A stretch of 64,000 nucleotides of DNA, from assembly GCA_964621755.1 (NCBI GenBank), contig CAZUPI010000005.1:14115-78114 (forward strand), written 5' to 3'. Under the pieces are notes generated by a model. The model saw only the letters and a program-made list of their open reading frames with translations. It was not told where the DNA came from and ran no database searches. This stretch comes from UMGS1696 sp964621755 (lineage in GTDB: Bacteria; Bacillota; Clostridia; Oscillospirales; CAG-272). A program made the translations under genes and the position numbers. Below are positions 50,335-58,113 of the stretch, in pieces (within the stretch, counting starts at the first letter, position 1; each line of letters begins with the position of its first letter).

Positions 50335-51429
50335 ATGGTACGAGAACTTCTTGAACAAAGAAACCTTCCAGAGCTCATGAAAATGAAGGACGGCAACGCG
50401 GTCACAGCTGCAAACTGGCAGGCAAGACGTCGGGAGCTTATTGACCTTCTCGCAGAGTATGAGTATGGCAAAATGCCTGCATATGCCGGGCAGACTACCG
50501 CTGTGATAGAGTCCAGAACGGACGTAGCAGCAGGAAAGGCATATACGCAAAACACCGCCATCACTTTCCCGACACCGGATGGCGAGTCATTCACATTCCC
50601 GATGAGCATGACCGTTCCGAAAATTGCCTCCTGCAAATGTCCGCTTCCCGCCATAGTATTTATCTCGTTCGGCTTTGATAAATACTATCCGATTGAAGAA
50701 ATTGTCGACAACGGCGTCATTGTAGCGGAGTTCATAATGAACAACGTTGCTGCAGACCGTGAAGATGGATATGCGGAAGGAATGGCGCCGCACTACATCA
50801 AAAATGGAAAGCGCCATGGGGATACATGGGGGAAAATAGGCATGTGGGCATTTGCCGCATCTCGTGTGCTCGACTATCTCCTGACCCTCGATTTCATTGA
50901 GAAATCCCGCATCGGTGTGCTTGGACACTCCAGACTTGGCAAAACCGCGTTGTGGGCAGGCGCCAATGACGAGCGTTTTACTCACGTATTTTCAAACGAC
51001 TCCGGATGCTCGGGTGCGGCTATCACACGCATGAAGGTCGGTGAAACCTTCCCGAGAATCGCGAAGGTATTTCCGTATTGGTTCTGCGAGAACATGCAAA
51101 CGATTTCTGCGTCGATTGAAGCGTCGGAGTCTGCACCGATTGACCAGCATTTTCTCATTGCCGCATCCGCGCCGAGAAAAGTGTATGTGGCGTCTGCCAT
51201 GGAAGATTCATGGGCGGACCCGTATTCGGAATTCTTGGGCTGTCATGCCGCGTCTCCGGCGTGGAAGATTTTTGATATTCCCGGATTTGAAGCGCCAAAC
51301 CGTCTGCCAAGTCCCGATGAAAGATTTGCAGATGGGAATATCGGCTATCACCTCAGACCCGGCACGCATTTTCTCTCGCGTTATGACTGGATAAGATACA
51401 TCAAATTCCTCAAAGAAAACAGGTTCTAA
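50335..51429 (+). CDS. CE15-like alpha/beta hydrolase (glucuronoyl esterase family)
   Basis: 364 residues behind CCGGAGG. The nucleophile elbow is GVLGHSRLGKTALWAG, matching the G-x-S-R-x-G-K motif of CE15. The acid is probably in ASAMEDSWADP and the base in LRPGTHFLSRYDW. CE15 enzymes cleave ester bonds between glucuronoxylan and lignin alcohols; related gut proteins may act on other uronate esters. No signal peptide, unlike typical CE15, so it works on imported oligomers. Monocistronic. Confidence 0.8.
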   Translation: MVRELLEQRNLPELMKMKDGNAVTAANWQARRRELIDLLAEYEYGKMPAYAGQTTAVIESRTDVAAGKAYTQNTAITFPTPDGESFTFPMSMTVPKIASCKCPLPAIVFISFGFDKYYPIEEIVDNGVIVAEFIMNNVAADREDGYAEGMAPHYIKNGKRHGDTWGKIGMWAFAASRVLDYLLTLDFIEKSRIGVLGHSRLGKTALWAGANDERFTHVFSNDSGCSGAAITRMKVGETFPRIAKVFPYWFCENMQTISASIEASESAPIDQHFLIAASAPRKVYVASAMEDSWADPYSEFLGCHAASPAWKIFDIPGFEAPNRLPSPDERFADGNIGYHLRPGTHFLSRYDWIRYIKFLKENRF

Positions 51430-51548
51430 GCCTTTTCCCAAAATTTCTATAAAATTTCTATATGGGTCGTAATGAATAAAACGCCTCCTGTTCGGAAATA
51501 CTGTATTATCATCACGAATTTACAGTTTTACCGCGACAGGAGTGTTTT

Positions 51549-52145
51549 ATGAAATTTATCGCCGCGTTTGCCGCATCCGTTCTCACAGCCTCCGCAATAC
51601 TGTCCGTCATGCCGATAAATGGGGAGCATGAAATTTACGACGATGTATTGCGTTTGCATGTTATTGCCGAATCAGATTCAGAAGAAGACCAGTCACTGAA
51701 ATTGAAGGTCCGCGATGCCGTACTTGATTGTATTACTTCAAGGGTTACCGATTGCACTTCATTTGACGAGGCATATGGCGTTGTGTCGGACATGCAGGAT
51801 GAGATAAAATCTGCCGCGGAATTGTGCGTAAAAGAGAACGGAGAAGATTGCAGCGTGACCGTATCGCTCGGACTCGAACAATATCCGCGGCGTGACTACG
51901 GTTCTTTCTGTCTTCCGGCAGGGACTTATCATTCTTTAAAAATTACTCTTGGCGAAGGGCAGGGACACAACTGGTGGTGTGTACTTTTCCCGACAGTCTG
52001 CATTCGTTTTGCCGAAGCGGACGAGTCCACATATATCGCGGCAGGCTTTACGCCAGAGGAATACCGCATCATTACCGGCAGTGACGGCGGTTGGAAAATC
52101 AAATTCAGAATTCTCGAAATTTTAGAAGAATGGCTTGCCCGATAA
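51549..52145 (+). CDS. spoIIR: Stage II sporulation protein R
   Basis: 198 residues. Signal or anchor helix at the start (FIAAFAASVLTASAILSVMP), then the conserved LRLHVIAESDSEEDQSLKLKV-like block (LRLHVIAESDSEED), SLGLEQYPRRDYGSFCLPAG and GHNWWCVLFPTVC. It is made in the forespore under sigma F and secreted into the space between the cells to activate SpoIIGA, which processes sigma E in the mother cell. ACAGGAGTG precedes the ATG. It links directly to the sigF operon at 7.6-9.2 kb. Confidence 0.95.
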   Translation: MKFIAAFAASVLTASAILSVMPINGEHEIYDDVLRLHVIAESDSEEDQSLKLKVRDAVLDCITSRVTDCTSFDEAYGVVSDMQDEIKSAAELCVKENGEDCSVTVSLGLEQYPRRDYGSFCLPAGTYHSLKITLGEGQGHNWWCVLFPTVCIRFAEADESTYIAAGFTPEEYRIITGSDGGWKIKFRILEILEEWLAR

Positions 52146-52223
52146 AGAAAAAAGAGTTTGAGCTGGGAATGTGGCAGTGTCTTCCCCCCTTGAAAAAAAT
52201 TTCGAAAAAAATTGAAAAAGGTA

Positions 52224-52252
52224 TTGACAAATATAGGCGGATATGATATAAT
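52224..52252 (+). promoter_or_regulatory. tRNA promoter
   Basis: TTGACA (52224-52229), 17 bp, TATAAT (52247-52252), 61 bp before tRNA-Met. Full consensus. Confidence 0.8.
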
Positions 52253-52313
52253 ATCAACGTTGCAGGGAGAGAACACATTATAGTAATAAGTTGTTCTTAA
52301 ACTGTTCATAATT

Positions 52314-52387
52314 GGCGGAATAGCTCAGTTGGCTAGAGCAATCGGTTCATACCCGATAGGTCGTGGGTTCAAGTCCAACTTCCGCTA
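52314..52387 (+). tRNA. tRNA-Met (CAT)
   Basis: 74 nt. Acceptor GGCGGAA pairs with TTCCGCT (one G-U), discriminator A; anticodon loop GGTTCATACC; T arm GTGGGTTCAAGTCC. G1-U72 is not the unpaired first position of an initiator, so an elongator (or an Ile2 precursor with lysidine) is more likely. Confidence 0.9.
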
Positions 52388-52443
52388 TCAGCAGTCTGGT
52401 AAAAATCGGACTGTAAAAAAATGATTTACCAATACACGTTGTC

Positions 52444-52515
52444 GGCCCGATGGTCAAGCGGTTAAGACACCGCCCTTTCACGGCAGTAACGGGGGTTCGA
52501 TTCCCCCTCGGGTCA
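52444..52515 (+). tRNA. tRNA-Glu (TTC)
   Basis: 72 nt. Acceptor GGCCCGA pairs with TCGGGTC, discriminator A; anticodon TTC in CCCTTTCACGG; T arm GGGGGTTCGATTCCCCC. No CCA encoded. Confidence 0.93.
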
Positions 52516-52545
52516 CTTGAGTTGTACTGGTAAATCATTTTATAT

Positions 52546-52717
52546 GGCCCGATGGTCAAGCGGTTAAGACACCGCCCTTTCACGGCAGTAACGGGGGTTC
52601 NNNNNNNNNNNNNNNNNNNNNNNNNNNNNNNNNNNNNNNNNNNNNNNNNNNNNNNNNNNNNNNNNNNNNNNNNNNNNNNNNNNNNNNNNNNNNNNNNNNN
52701 GATTCCCCCTCGGGTCA
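52546..52717 (+). tRNA. tRNA-Glu (TTC), interrupted by assembly gap
   Basis: The sequence from 52546 repeats the tRNA-Glu exactly up to GGGGGTTC (52600), then 100 Ns, then GATTCCCCCTCGGGTCA (52701-52717). It is either one tRNA with a false gap or, more likely, a collapsed tandem of identical tRNA-Glu copies that the assembler could not resolve. Confidence 0.8.
52601..52700. other. Assembly gap (100 N)
   Basis: Exactly 100 undefined bases in the T arm of a tRNA-Glu. The size is the conventional placeholder, so the true distance is unknown and additional tRNA or other genes may be missing. Confidence 0.99.
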
Positions 52718-52723
52718 GACATT

Positions 52724-52756
52724 AAAAGGCTCTCATCCAATGGATGAGAGCCTTTT
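52724..52756 (+). terminator. tRNA operon terminator
   Basis: AAAAGGCTCTCATCCA and TGGATGAGAGCCTTTT, a perfect 16-bp stem with a single-base loop plus T run. Confidence 0.85.
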
Positions 52757-52787
52757 AAATTTTTCTCTCGGGTGAAGCAGCAGTAGA

Positions 52788-52811
52788 GGGGGTACTTTCA
52801 AAAGTACCCCC
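52788..52811 (-). terminator. Hairpin behind the solute-binding remnant
   Basis: GGGGGTACTTT and AAAGTACCCCC, 9 bp behind the minus-strand pseudogene; the former terminator of that gene. Confidence 0.6.
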
Positions 52812-52819
52812 TACTATAT

Positions 52820-53097
52820 TTATTCATTTATGCCGTAGGAATCGTCTTCGTCAGCAACACCGTCGCCGTTTAAGTCGGAATCTACGGCGTCCGCCATGCT
52901 GATGAACTTGTCGTAAGTCCAGGCGCCTTCTTTTACAAGTGTATATGGATTATCGAGACCGTAGTTGCCCAGGACCTGTTTATTAAAGGGGGGCTGTTTC
53001 GTCAGTGTTTGTGACAGATTCGCTGCATCCCGCGACCATCGTAAGAAGCATGGCTGAAAGAAGCACCGTGGTGACGGTTTTTCGTCTTAAGTTCCTT
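52820..53097 (-). pseudogene. Remnant of a family 1 sugar-binding lipoprotein gene
   Basis: Minus strand. The 5' part encodes RRKTVTTVLLSAMLLTMV then AGC, a lipoprotein signal, but no start codon remains. After NTDETAPL the frame stops. In another frame the text continues FNKQVLGNYGLDNPYTLVKE and GAWTYDKFISMADAVDS, then DLNGDGVADEDDSYGINE-stop, a typical inner segment of ABC sugar-binding proteins. Roughly 100 or more residues are missing between the parts, and the C-terminal two thirds are gone. The frame change is at a run of six C. Confidence 0.85.
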
Positions 53098-53388
53098 TCA
53101 TTTATAAAATTAAAACTTCATGAACATTATAACAAAAAATGCATATAAGTTAAGTAAAATTAAAGAAAAAAGAAGTACAAATCCTCCTTTTGTATAAACA
53201 AAATGTAATAAATGAACTCAATTTTATGAAAATATCTGATAGAAGGTTTAAAAAGGGTTTTATATCGTTTCTTCTGTGAAAAAATAAGTGTCGCTGTTAT
53301 GACATAATTTTGCAAAAATATTGACAATTTACGCCCATTGTGATACAATCACGATAAATCATTTACGCATAGCGTACAGGAGGGACAT
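53098..53388. other. AT-rich intergenic region
   Basis: 291 bp with no gene. It contains the promoter of the oxidoreductase gene at 53321-53349; the remainder is AT-rich without a recognisable feature. Confidence 0.6.
53321..53349 (+). promoter_or_regulatory. Promoter of the oxidoreductase gene with operator-like repeat
   Basis: TTGACA (53321-53326), 17 bp, TACAAT (53344-53349). GTGAT-ACA-ATCAC (53340-53352) is an inverted repeat centred on the -10, a possible repressor site. Confidence 0.75.
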
Positions 53389-54453
53389 ATGGCAAAACTT
53401 AAGGTTGGCATCATTGGTACAGGTGGAATCAGCCACGCTCATATGGGCGGATATAAGGCTCTCGCTGACCGTGTACAAGTTGTTGCGGCGTGCGATATCG
53501 ACGAACCGAAGCTGAAGAGATATGCGGAAAGATACGGAATTCCGCACACGTATACCGATTATAATGAAATGATGGCAAAAGAAGACCTCGACTGTGTGAG
53601 TGTGACAACGTGGAACGCCGCACACAAGGGGGCCACAATTGCTGCGCTTCGCGGCGGTGCCAATGTCATTTGCGAAAAGCCGATGGCAATGAACGCTGCC
53701 GAGGCGGAAGAAATGCTTGCAACTGCAAAAGAAACCGGAAAGCTTTTGCAGATTGGTTTTGTGCGTCGTTTTGGCGGCGATGCGGACACCATCAAGAAGC
53801 TTTCAGCAGAAGGTGTAATGGGGGACATCTATTACGCAAAGGCTACATATCTGAGAAGAAACGGCTGCCCGGGCGGTTGGTTTGGGGACAAATCTTATTC
53901 CGGCGGCGGTCCCCTTATCGACCTCGGCGTGCATGTTATTGACTTGTCCCGCTATCTTGCGGGAAATCCGCAGCCCGTATCCGCATATGGCGTGACTTAC
54001 AAGAACCTCGGATGTGACAGAGCGTCCGGCGCAGAAATGGCGTGGGAACTGTCCAGCCATAACAAGGGCTATAAGTACACGGTTGAAGATTTCGCATCCG
54101 CTATGGTTCGTTTTGATAACGGTTTTACTCTTCAAGTGGAAGCAAGCTTTAACCTGAACATCCCACATGATATGGGAACAATTGAGCTGTTCGGCACAAA
54201 GTCCGGCGTCAAGATTGACCCGGGTGTTGAGCTTTATACCGATATGGCGGGCATGTTTGTAAACGTCCAGCCGCAGGGGAACACAACGTTCGACGCGACC
54301 AGCCCGTTTAATGCAGAAATCAGAGGATTTATTGACGCCTCCCTCGGCAACGCGCCATGCCGCGCAACCGCAGAAGATGGCGTAGCCCTTATGAAGATTC
54401 TTGATGCAATCTATCAATCCGCCGAAATCGGCAAGTCTGTAGATATTAAATAA
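53389..54453 (+). CDS. Gfo/Idh/MocA family oxidoreductase
   Basis: 354 residues, 8 bp behind AGGAGGG. Rossmann motif KVGIIGTGGISHAHMGGY (NAD(P) binding), CEKPMAMNAAEAEEML with the conserved EKP lysine, and GGGPLIDLGVHVIDLSRYL with the catalytic histidine region. The family oxidises or reduces sugars and inositols. The unusual length of the middle loop is not notable. An adjacent dead sugar-binding protein gene suggests it once belonged to a sugar uptake locus; that is inference. Confidence 0.9.
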   Translation: MAKLKVGIIGTGGISHAHMGGYKALADRVQVVAACDIDEPKLKRYAERYGIPHTYTDYNEMMAKEDLDCVSVTTWNAAHKGATIAALRGGANVICEKPMAMNAAEAEEMLATAKETGKLLQIGFVRRFGGDADTIKKLSAEGVMGDIYYAKATYLRRNGCPGGWFGDKSYSGGGPLIDLGVHVIDLSRYLAGNPQPVSAYGVTYKNLGCDRASGAEMAWELSSHNKGYKYTVEDFASAMVRFDNGFTLQVEASFNLNIPHDMGTIELFGTKSGVKIDPGVELYTDMAGMFVNVQPQGNTTFDATSPFNAEIRGFIDASLGNAPCRATAEDGVALMKILDAIYQSAEIGKSVDIK

Positions 54454-54463
54454 CATGAATTTT

Positions 54464-54494
54464 GGGGAGATGCTTTTTTAAAAAGCATCTCCCC
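54464..54494. terminator. Intrinsic terminator
   Basis: GGGGAGATGC and GCATCTCCCC with an A/T top, 10 bp behind the oxidoreductase stop. Confidence 0.75.
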
Positions 54495-54568
54495 GTTCAA
54501 TATCGTAAGGCTTTGCAAGAAAAGAACGGATGTCACCGTAGATGTTATGCGTATGAATCATGCTCATT

Positions 54569-55045
54569 TTATTCTCTGTAAATAAATTTCTGCACACCGC
54601 AGTCGTGCTTTTCAAGCAGTTCTGCGGCATTTGTCGGATAAACTTCGATATTTTTTATCTCGTTAAGCGGTATCCAGAAAAATTCCAATTTAAAATTCCG
54701 CCCTTCAAGGGATTCGCGCCCATCGAACTTGCCGTGCATCGGAACTCCGGCAACCTTGGCGTCGTAGTAGAGACAAATTTGCTGACACTGCCGCGCCCCC
54801 CAAGAGAAAAACAGTTCGCCGACCCATTTCAGCGCTCCTACCGTGAGGGCAGCGCTCATTTCTTCCTTGAATTCCCGTATCAGCGTTTCCGCATGTGTCT
54901 CACCGAATGCCACATGACCGCCTGGGAACGCATATCCGGTGTCATTTGTGGGTTTTTGTAAGAGAACACAGCCATCGTGAAGACAGACTGCCGCTACACG
55001 GTAGCTGAAGACGGAGTCGTCCGTTTTTAATAAGATGTCTGCCAT
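54569..55045 (-). CDS. Nudix hydrolase
   Basis: 158 residues. Nudix box GGHVAFGETHAETLIREF plus KEEM is intact (Glu pair present). The entry part reads FSYRVAAVCLHDGCVLLQKP. Third Nudix gene of the window. The long middle (EFFWIPLNEIKNIEVYPTNA) suggests an ADP-sugar or nucleotide substrate; not determinable. AGGAAGGAGG precedes the ATG. Confidence 0.85.
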   Translation of the reverse strand: MADILLKTDDSVFSYRVAAVCLHDGCVLLQKPTNDTGYAFPGGHVAFGETHAETLIREFKEEMSAALTVGALKWVGELFFSWGARQCQQICLYYDAKVAGVPMHGKFDGRESLEGRNFKLEFFWIPLNEIKNIEVYPTNAAELLEKHDCGVQKFIYRE

Positions 55046-55222
55046 ATATCATAAGTCCTCCTTCCTGAAATTTGATTTAAATTTTACATATCTTCGGCAG
55101 CAGGCTTTACGCAAATACAGTATACTATTGACGAAGAAGAAAAGCAGCTGCGCTGTAGATCCAATTCAATATAGTCAATGTAGCAAAAACCTGAAACTTG
55201 AATGGAGTAGGAGTGATTGAGT

Positions 55223-55600
55223 ATGAAACTAAAATCAAAAACAGAACCAAAAACAATAGGAATGATACTTTTTCTTGCCACTTTAATCCCTGGAGCTGTT
55301 GTAATGTGCCACCAGCTTGATTGTTCGATGTTTATGCAGGGGTTATCTACCGAAGCGATAAACTATATATCGATGGTTTTCATGGCAGAGATAGCCGTAA
55401 TTCTGGCATATATCGGATTCATAGGTTCAGCGGCGTTTATTAAGAGTGAAGGCATTTCCCGCAGCTTTCAACAGGAGTGGAGAAAAGAGAAGGTGTTTTC
55501 CGATGCGATTGGTATCTTCATCCTCGTCCTTTTCCTTAGTCTTGCTGTAATGATTGTTTATACCGGTGTTGTGGAGCCGGTGCAGAACATTGGTATGTGA
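55223..55600 (+). CDS. Small three-helix membrane protein
   Basis: 125 residues from the ATG at 55223. Hydrophobic helices near residues 13-30, 48-72 and 95-115 (FLATLIPGAVV, AEIAVILAYIGFIGSAAF, FILVLFLSLAVMIVYTGVV). The general pattern is like DUF2975-type proteins, which often pair with a small DNA-binding regulator, but none is next to it. Ribosome binding site GGAGTAGGAGTG. Function unknown. Confidence 0.65.
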   Translation: MKLKSKTEPKTIGMILFLATLIPGAVVMCHQLDCSMFMQGLSTEAINYISMVFMAEIAVILAYIGFIGSAAFIKSEGISRSFQQEWRKEKVFSDAIGIFILVLFLSLAVMIVYTGVVEPVQNIGM

Positions 55601-55610
55601 TGCTGAAAGG

Positions 55611-55629
55611 CGGGCGTAAAAAACGCCCG
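55611..55629 (+). terminator. Intrinsic terminator
   Basis: CGGGCGT and ACGCCCG around AAAAA, 11 bp behind the membrane protein gene. Confidence 0.65.
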
Positions 55630-55646
55630 ATTCGAAAAAGTAGCAT

Positions 55647-55682
55647 CCACATGCCGCTTTTTTGTTTTGGCGCTTGTGGATT
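55647..55682 (-). terminator. Terminator of the NlpC/P60 gene
   Basis: ATCCACA with inner GCCGC and GGCGC with TTGTGGAT pair around a T-rich loop, 47 bp behind the minus-strand stop at 55729. Confidence 0.5.
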
Positions 55683-55728
55683 TACAAGCAAGTCTCAACC
55701 CTCTACGAAAATTTTGAAATTCATGCTA

Positions 55729-57138
55729 TTATTTTATGATGGATACAGAGGTCAAGTTGCCAGGAACCGATAAAGATGCTGTACAGACTTGTTCGCCGCC
55801 CTGCGGTGCGTGGATGATGTAATAGATTCCATCCTTTTTGCCGAGGTATAGCATGACATGCCCAGGTTTGTATATCGCCGCGGGAAGGCTGACTTCATCA
55901 AGCACGGGAACGGGATTTTCGTTAAACGGTGTCACCTCTCCCGCATATTTGCTCTGTTCACCCGTATTGCGCGGCAGATAAATTCCGAACGAACGGAAAA
56001 CAGCACACACAAATCCCGAACAGTCCACGCCGCCGTTGGAGCCGCCCCAACCGTAATAGGTGCCGAGAAACGCAAAGGCCTGTGCATAATAGTTTTTCAT
56101 TGTGTAGGCAAGCGTGCCGTATACTGCGTCGCTTTTGGAGATTTTTGCTTCTTGGAGGTACAGTATACCGTTCCTATCCCGTTTGGGAATTTGGATATTG
56201 AAGCTGTCCTCGCTTTCGGAAAGATAGGGAAGCTTTGCTCCCATATCGTACTTACTGCCGCCGCATTCGACGGATTTGGCAATAACTGTGACGTAATTTT
56301 CGGGGGCTGCGAACATTTGATATTCCTCATCTGTGCAGTAAGCGATGCAGTCCGAGGGAATCCAACCGTTGTAGAAATACGACAATACGAACACAAACTG
56401 TTTGTTATAACTTGTATGCGCGACCATTACAGGGAATCCGGAAATCAGCTCCGTTTCCTGAATGTCGTCGTAATGCTTATCGCCATGCTTGTGAAAGGTT
56501 GTGTCAGTAGGAAAACTCTTGAGGTCGCAGCGTTTGACGACCACCGCACGCTTTATCTTGACCGTTTCGGCGATACCGTCGAGATTACGGTTGTGCGAAA
56601 CATCATCAAGCATGGCGGAGGTTATCAGCGTTTGCCCGCCGATGTATCTTTCGCCGCTGGGAAGGCTGTATTTTTCAATCATTTTGCGCAGTTCGCTGCC
56701 GGATAACGTTTCCACAAAGTCAGACATATCGCGCATGGTGGGACAATCACTTATCATCCGTCGGTTCAATTCATCGATTTCTTCGGTTGTCAGGATGATT
56801 TTATCAGATGCGCCCTCGCCATAAAGTCTATCGTATTGTTCAGCCCATTCGAGAGCCTCGTCGGAAATCCTGCGTTGGTATTTCATCAATATCTCCTCTT
56901 GCTGTATTTTGTCGTTCGGGTGAAATAGTTCGTCATGTGGCATGTCTGGGGAGTGCGGGTTGTCAGTCTGTAAAGATTGTGCGTCTATTTTATCTTTGTT
57001 GGTGATCGTTTCATGCGGCGTGTGGGCATCTCTGAGCGATATTGCGCATGAATTCAGAAAAAAACATAAAAACCCCACAGATACTGCAAACAAAACGAAC
57101 TTTGTTAAACTATCTGTGAGGTTTTTGCTGTCGTGCAT
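55729..57138 (-). CDS. NlpC/P60 cell-wall peptidase with SH3-like domains
   Basis: 469 residues. N-terminal signal with a lipobox-like FFLNSC-AIS, so probably a lipoprotein. Middle region contains SH3-like pieces (VVVKRCDLKSFPTDT; GFPVMVAHTSY). NlpC/P60 domain at about 350-465: YGWGGSNGGVDCSGFVCAVF with the nucleophile Cys, PGHVMLYLGKKDGIYYIIHA with the catalytic His and the third polar residue. It cleaves gamma-D-Glu-diamino acid bonds in peptidoglycan stem peptides. Same arrangement as spore or vegetative SH3-NlpC amidases such as YkfC. Just downstream of the arginine operon but behind argF. Confidence 0.87.
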   Translation of the reverse strand: MHDSKNLTDSLTKFVLFAVSVGFLCFFLNSCAISLRDAHTPHETITNKDKIDAQSLQTDNPHSPDMPHDELFHPNDKIQQEEILMKYQRRISDEALEWAEQYDRLYGEGASDKIILTTEEIDELNRRMISDCPTMRDMSDFVETLSGSELRKMIEKYSLPSGERYIGGQTLITSAMLDDVSHNRNLDGIAETVKIKRAVVVKRCDLKSFPTDTTFHKHGDKHYDDIQETELISGFPVMVAHTSYNKQFVFVLSYFYNGWIPSDCIAYCTDEEYQMFAAPENYVTVIAKSVECGGSKYDMGAKLPYLSESEDSFNIQIPKRDRNGILYLQEAKISKSDAVYGTLAYTMKNYYAQAFAFLGTYYGWGGSNGGVDCSGFVCAVFRSFGIYLPRNTGEQSKYAGEVTPFNENPVPVLDEVSLPAAIYKPGHVMLYLGKKDGIYYIIHAPQGGEQVCTASLSVPGNLTSVSIIK

Positions 57139-57178
57139 AGCCGGTCTCCAGTTTCAGGACGGATGATAATTATGCGTT

Positions 57179-58090
57179 TTATGCCTTAGCCATGAGTTTT
57201 ACCATAACGGCCTTTTGTGCGTGCAGACGGTTTTCTGCTTCTTCGAAAATTTCATCTGCATGCGCTTCAAAGACCTTGGCTGTGATTTCTTCGCCGCGGT
57301 GCGCTGGCAGACAATGCTGAACCATAGCGTCGCCGGCAGCGACTGACATAACTTCATCGTTAATCTGATAACCTGTGAATACTTTTCTGCGCTCTGCCGC
57401 CTCGTCTTCCTGACCCATGGATGCCCATACATCAGTGAAAAGAACGTCAGCACCTGCAGCAGCTTCGAGAATATTGTCGGTCATCATATACATATTATCA
57501 TATTTTTTCGTAAAGTCAAGCACTTTTTCATCGGGACGGTAATTTTCCGGGCAGGCGATGGCAACTTTCATACCGACTGTGAGTCCGCCGACGATGAGGG
57601 AGTTTGCCATGTTGTTTCCGTCGCCGATATAGCACATTTTAAGACCGTCAAAACCGCCTTTTTGTTCGCGGATTGTGAGCAGGTCGGCGAGTACCTGACA
57701 TGGATGGCAATAGTCAGTCAGACCATTGATGACAGGACAAGTGGCGTATTTGGCAAGGTCTTCGACTTCCTTTTGCGCAAAGGTGCGGATCATAATGCCG
57801 TCGAGATAGCGGGAGAGAACCCGCGCAGTATCTTCAAGGGGCTCGCCGCGGCCGATTTGCAGGTCACGGGGAGATAGAAACAGCGGCTGACCGCCGAGCT
57901 GGTAGATACCGGTTTCAAAGGAAACACGGGTTCTGGTGGAGGATTTCTGGAAAATCATGCCGAGAGACTGTCCCTTTAGAATGGGATGCTCTATGCCGTG
58001 TTTGCGTTCATATTTCAGCTTTTCCGCGATGTCGAGAAGTTCAAAAATATCTTCTTTCGACAGGTCAGCCATTTTCAATAAATCTTTCAT
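57179..58090 (-). CDS. argF: Ornithine carbamoyltransferase
   Basis: 303 residues from the ATG at 58090, 5 bp behind AAGGA; an in-frame ATG at 58117 overlaps argD. Motifs: the carbamoyl phosphate loop SSTRTRVSFE, HPCQVLADLLT and HCLPAHRGEE with the ornithine-binding cysteine. It makes citrulline from ornithine and carbamoyl phosphate. Last gene of argHCJBDF. Confidence 0.96.
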   Translation of the reverse strand: MKDLLKMADLSKEDIFELLDIAEKLKYERKHGIEHPILKGQSLGMIFQKSSTRTRVSFETGIYQLGGQPLFLSPRDLQIGRGEPLEDTARVLSRYLDGIMIRTFAQKEVEDLAKYATCPVINGLTDYCHPCQVLADLLTIREQKGGFDGLKMCYIGDGNNMANSLIVGGLTVGMKVAIACPENYRPDEKVLDFTKKYDNMYMMTDNILEAAAGADVLFTDVWASMGQEDEAAERRKVFTGYQINDEVMSVAAGDAMVQHCLPAHRGEEITAKVFEAHADEIFEEAENRLHAQKAVMVKLMAKA

Positions 58091-58113
58091 TATTATATGT
58101 CCTTCTTTATAAT

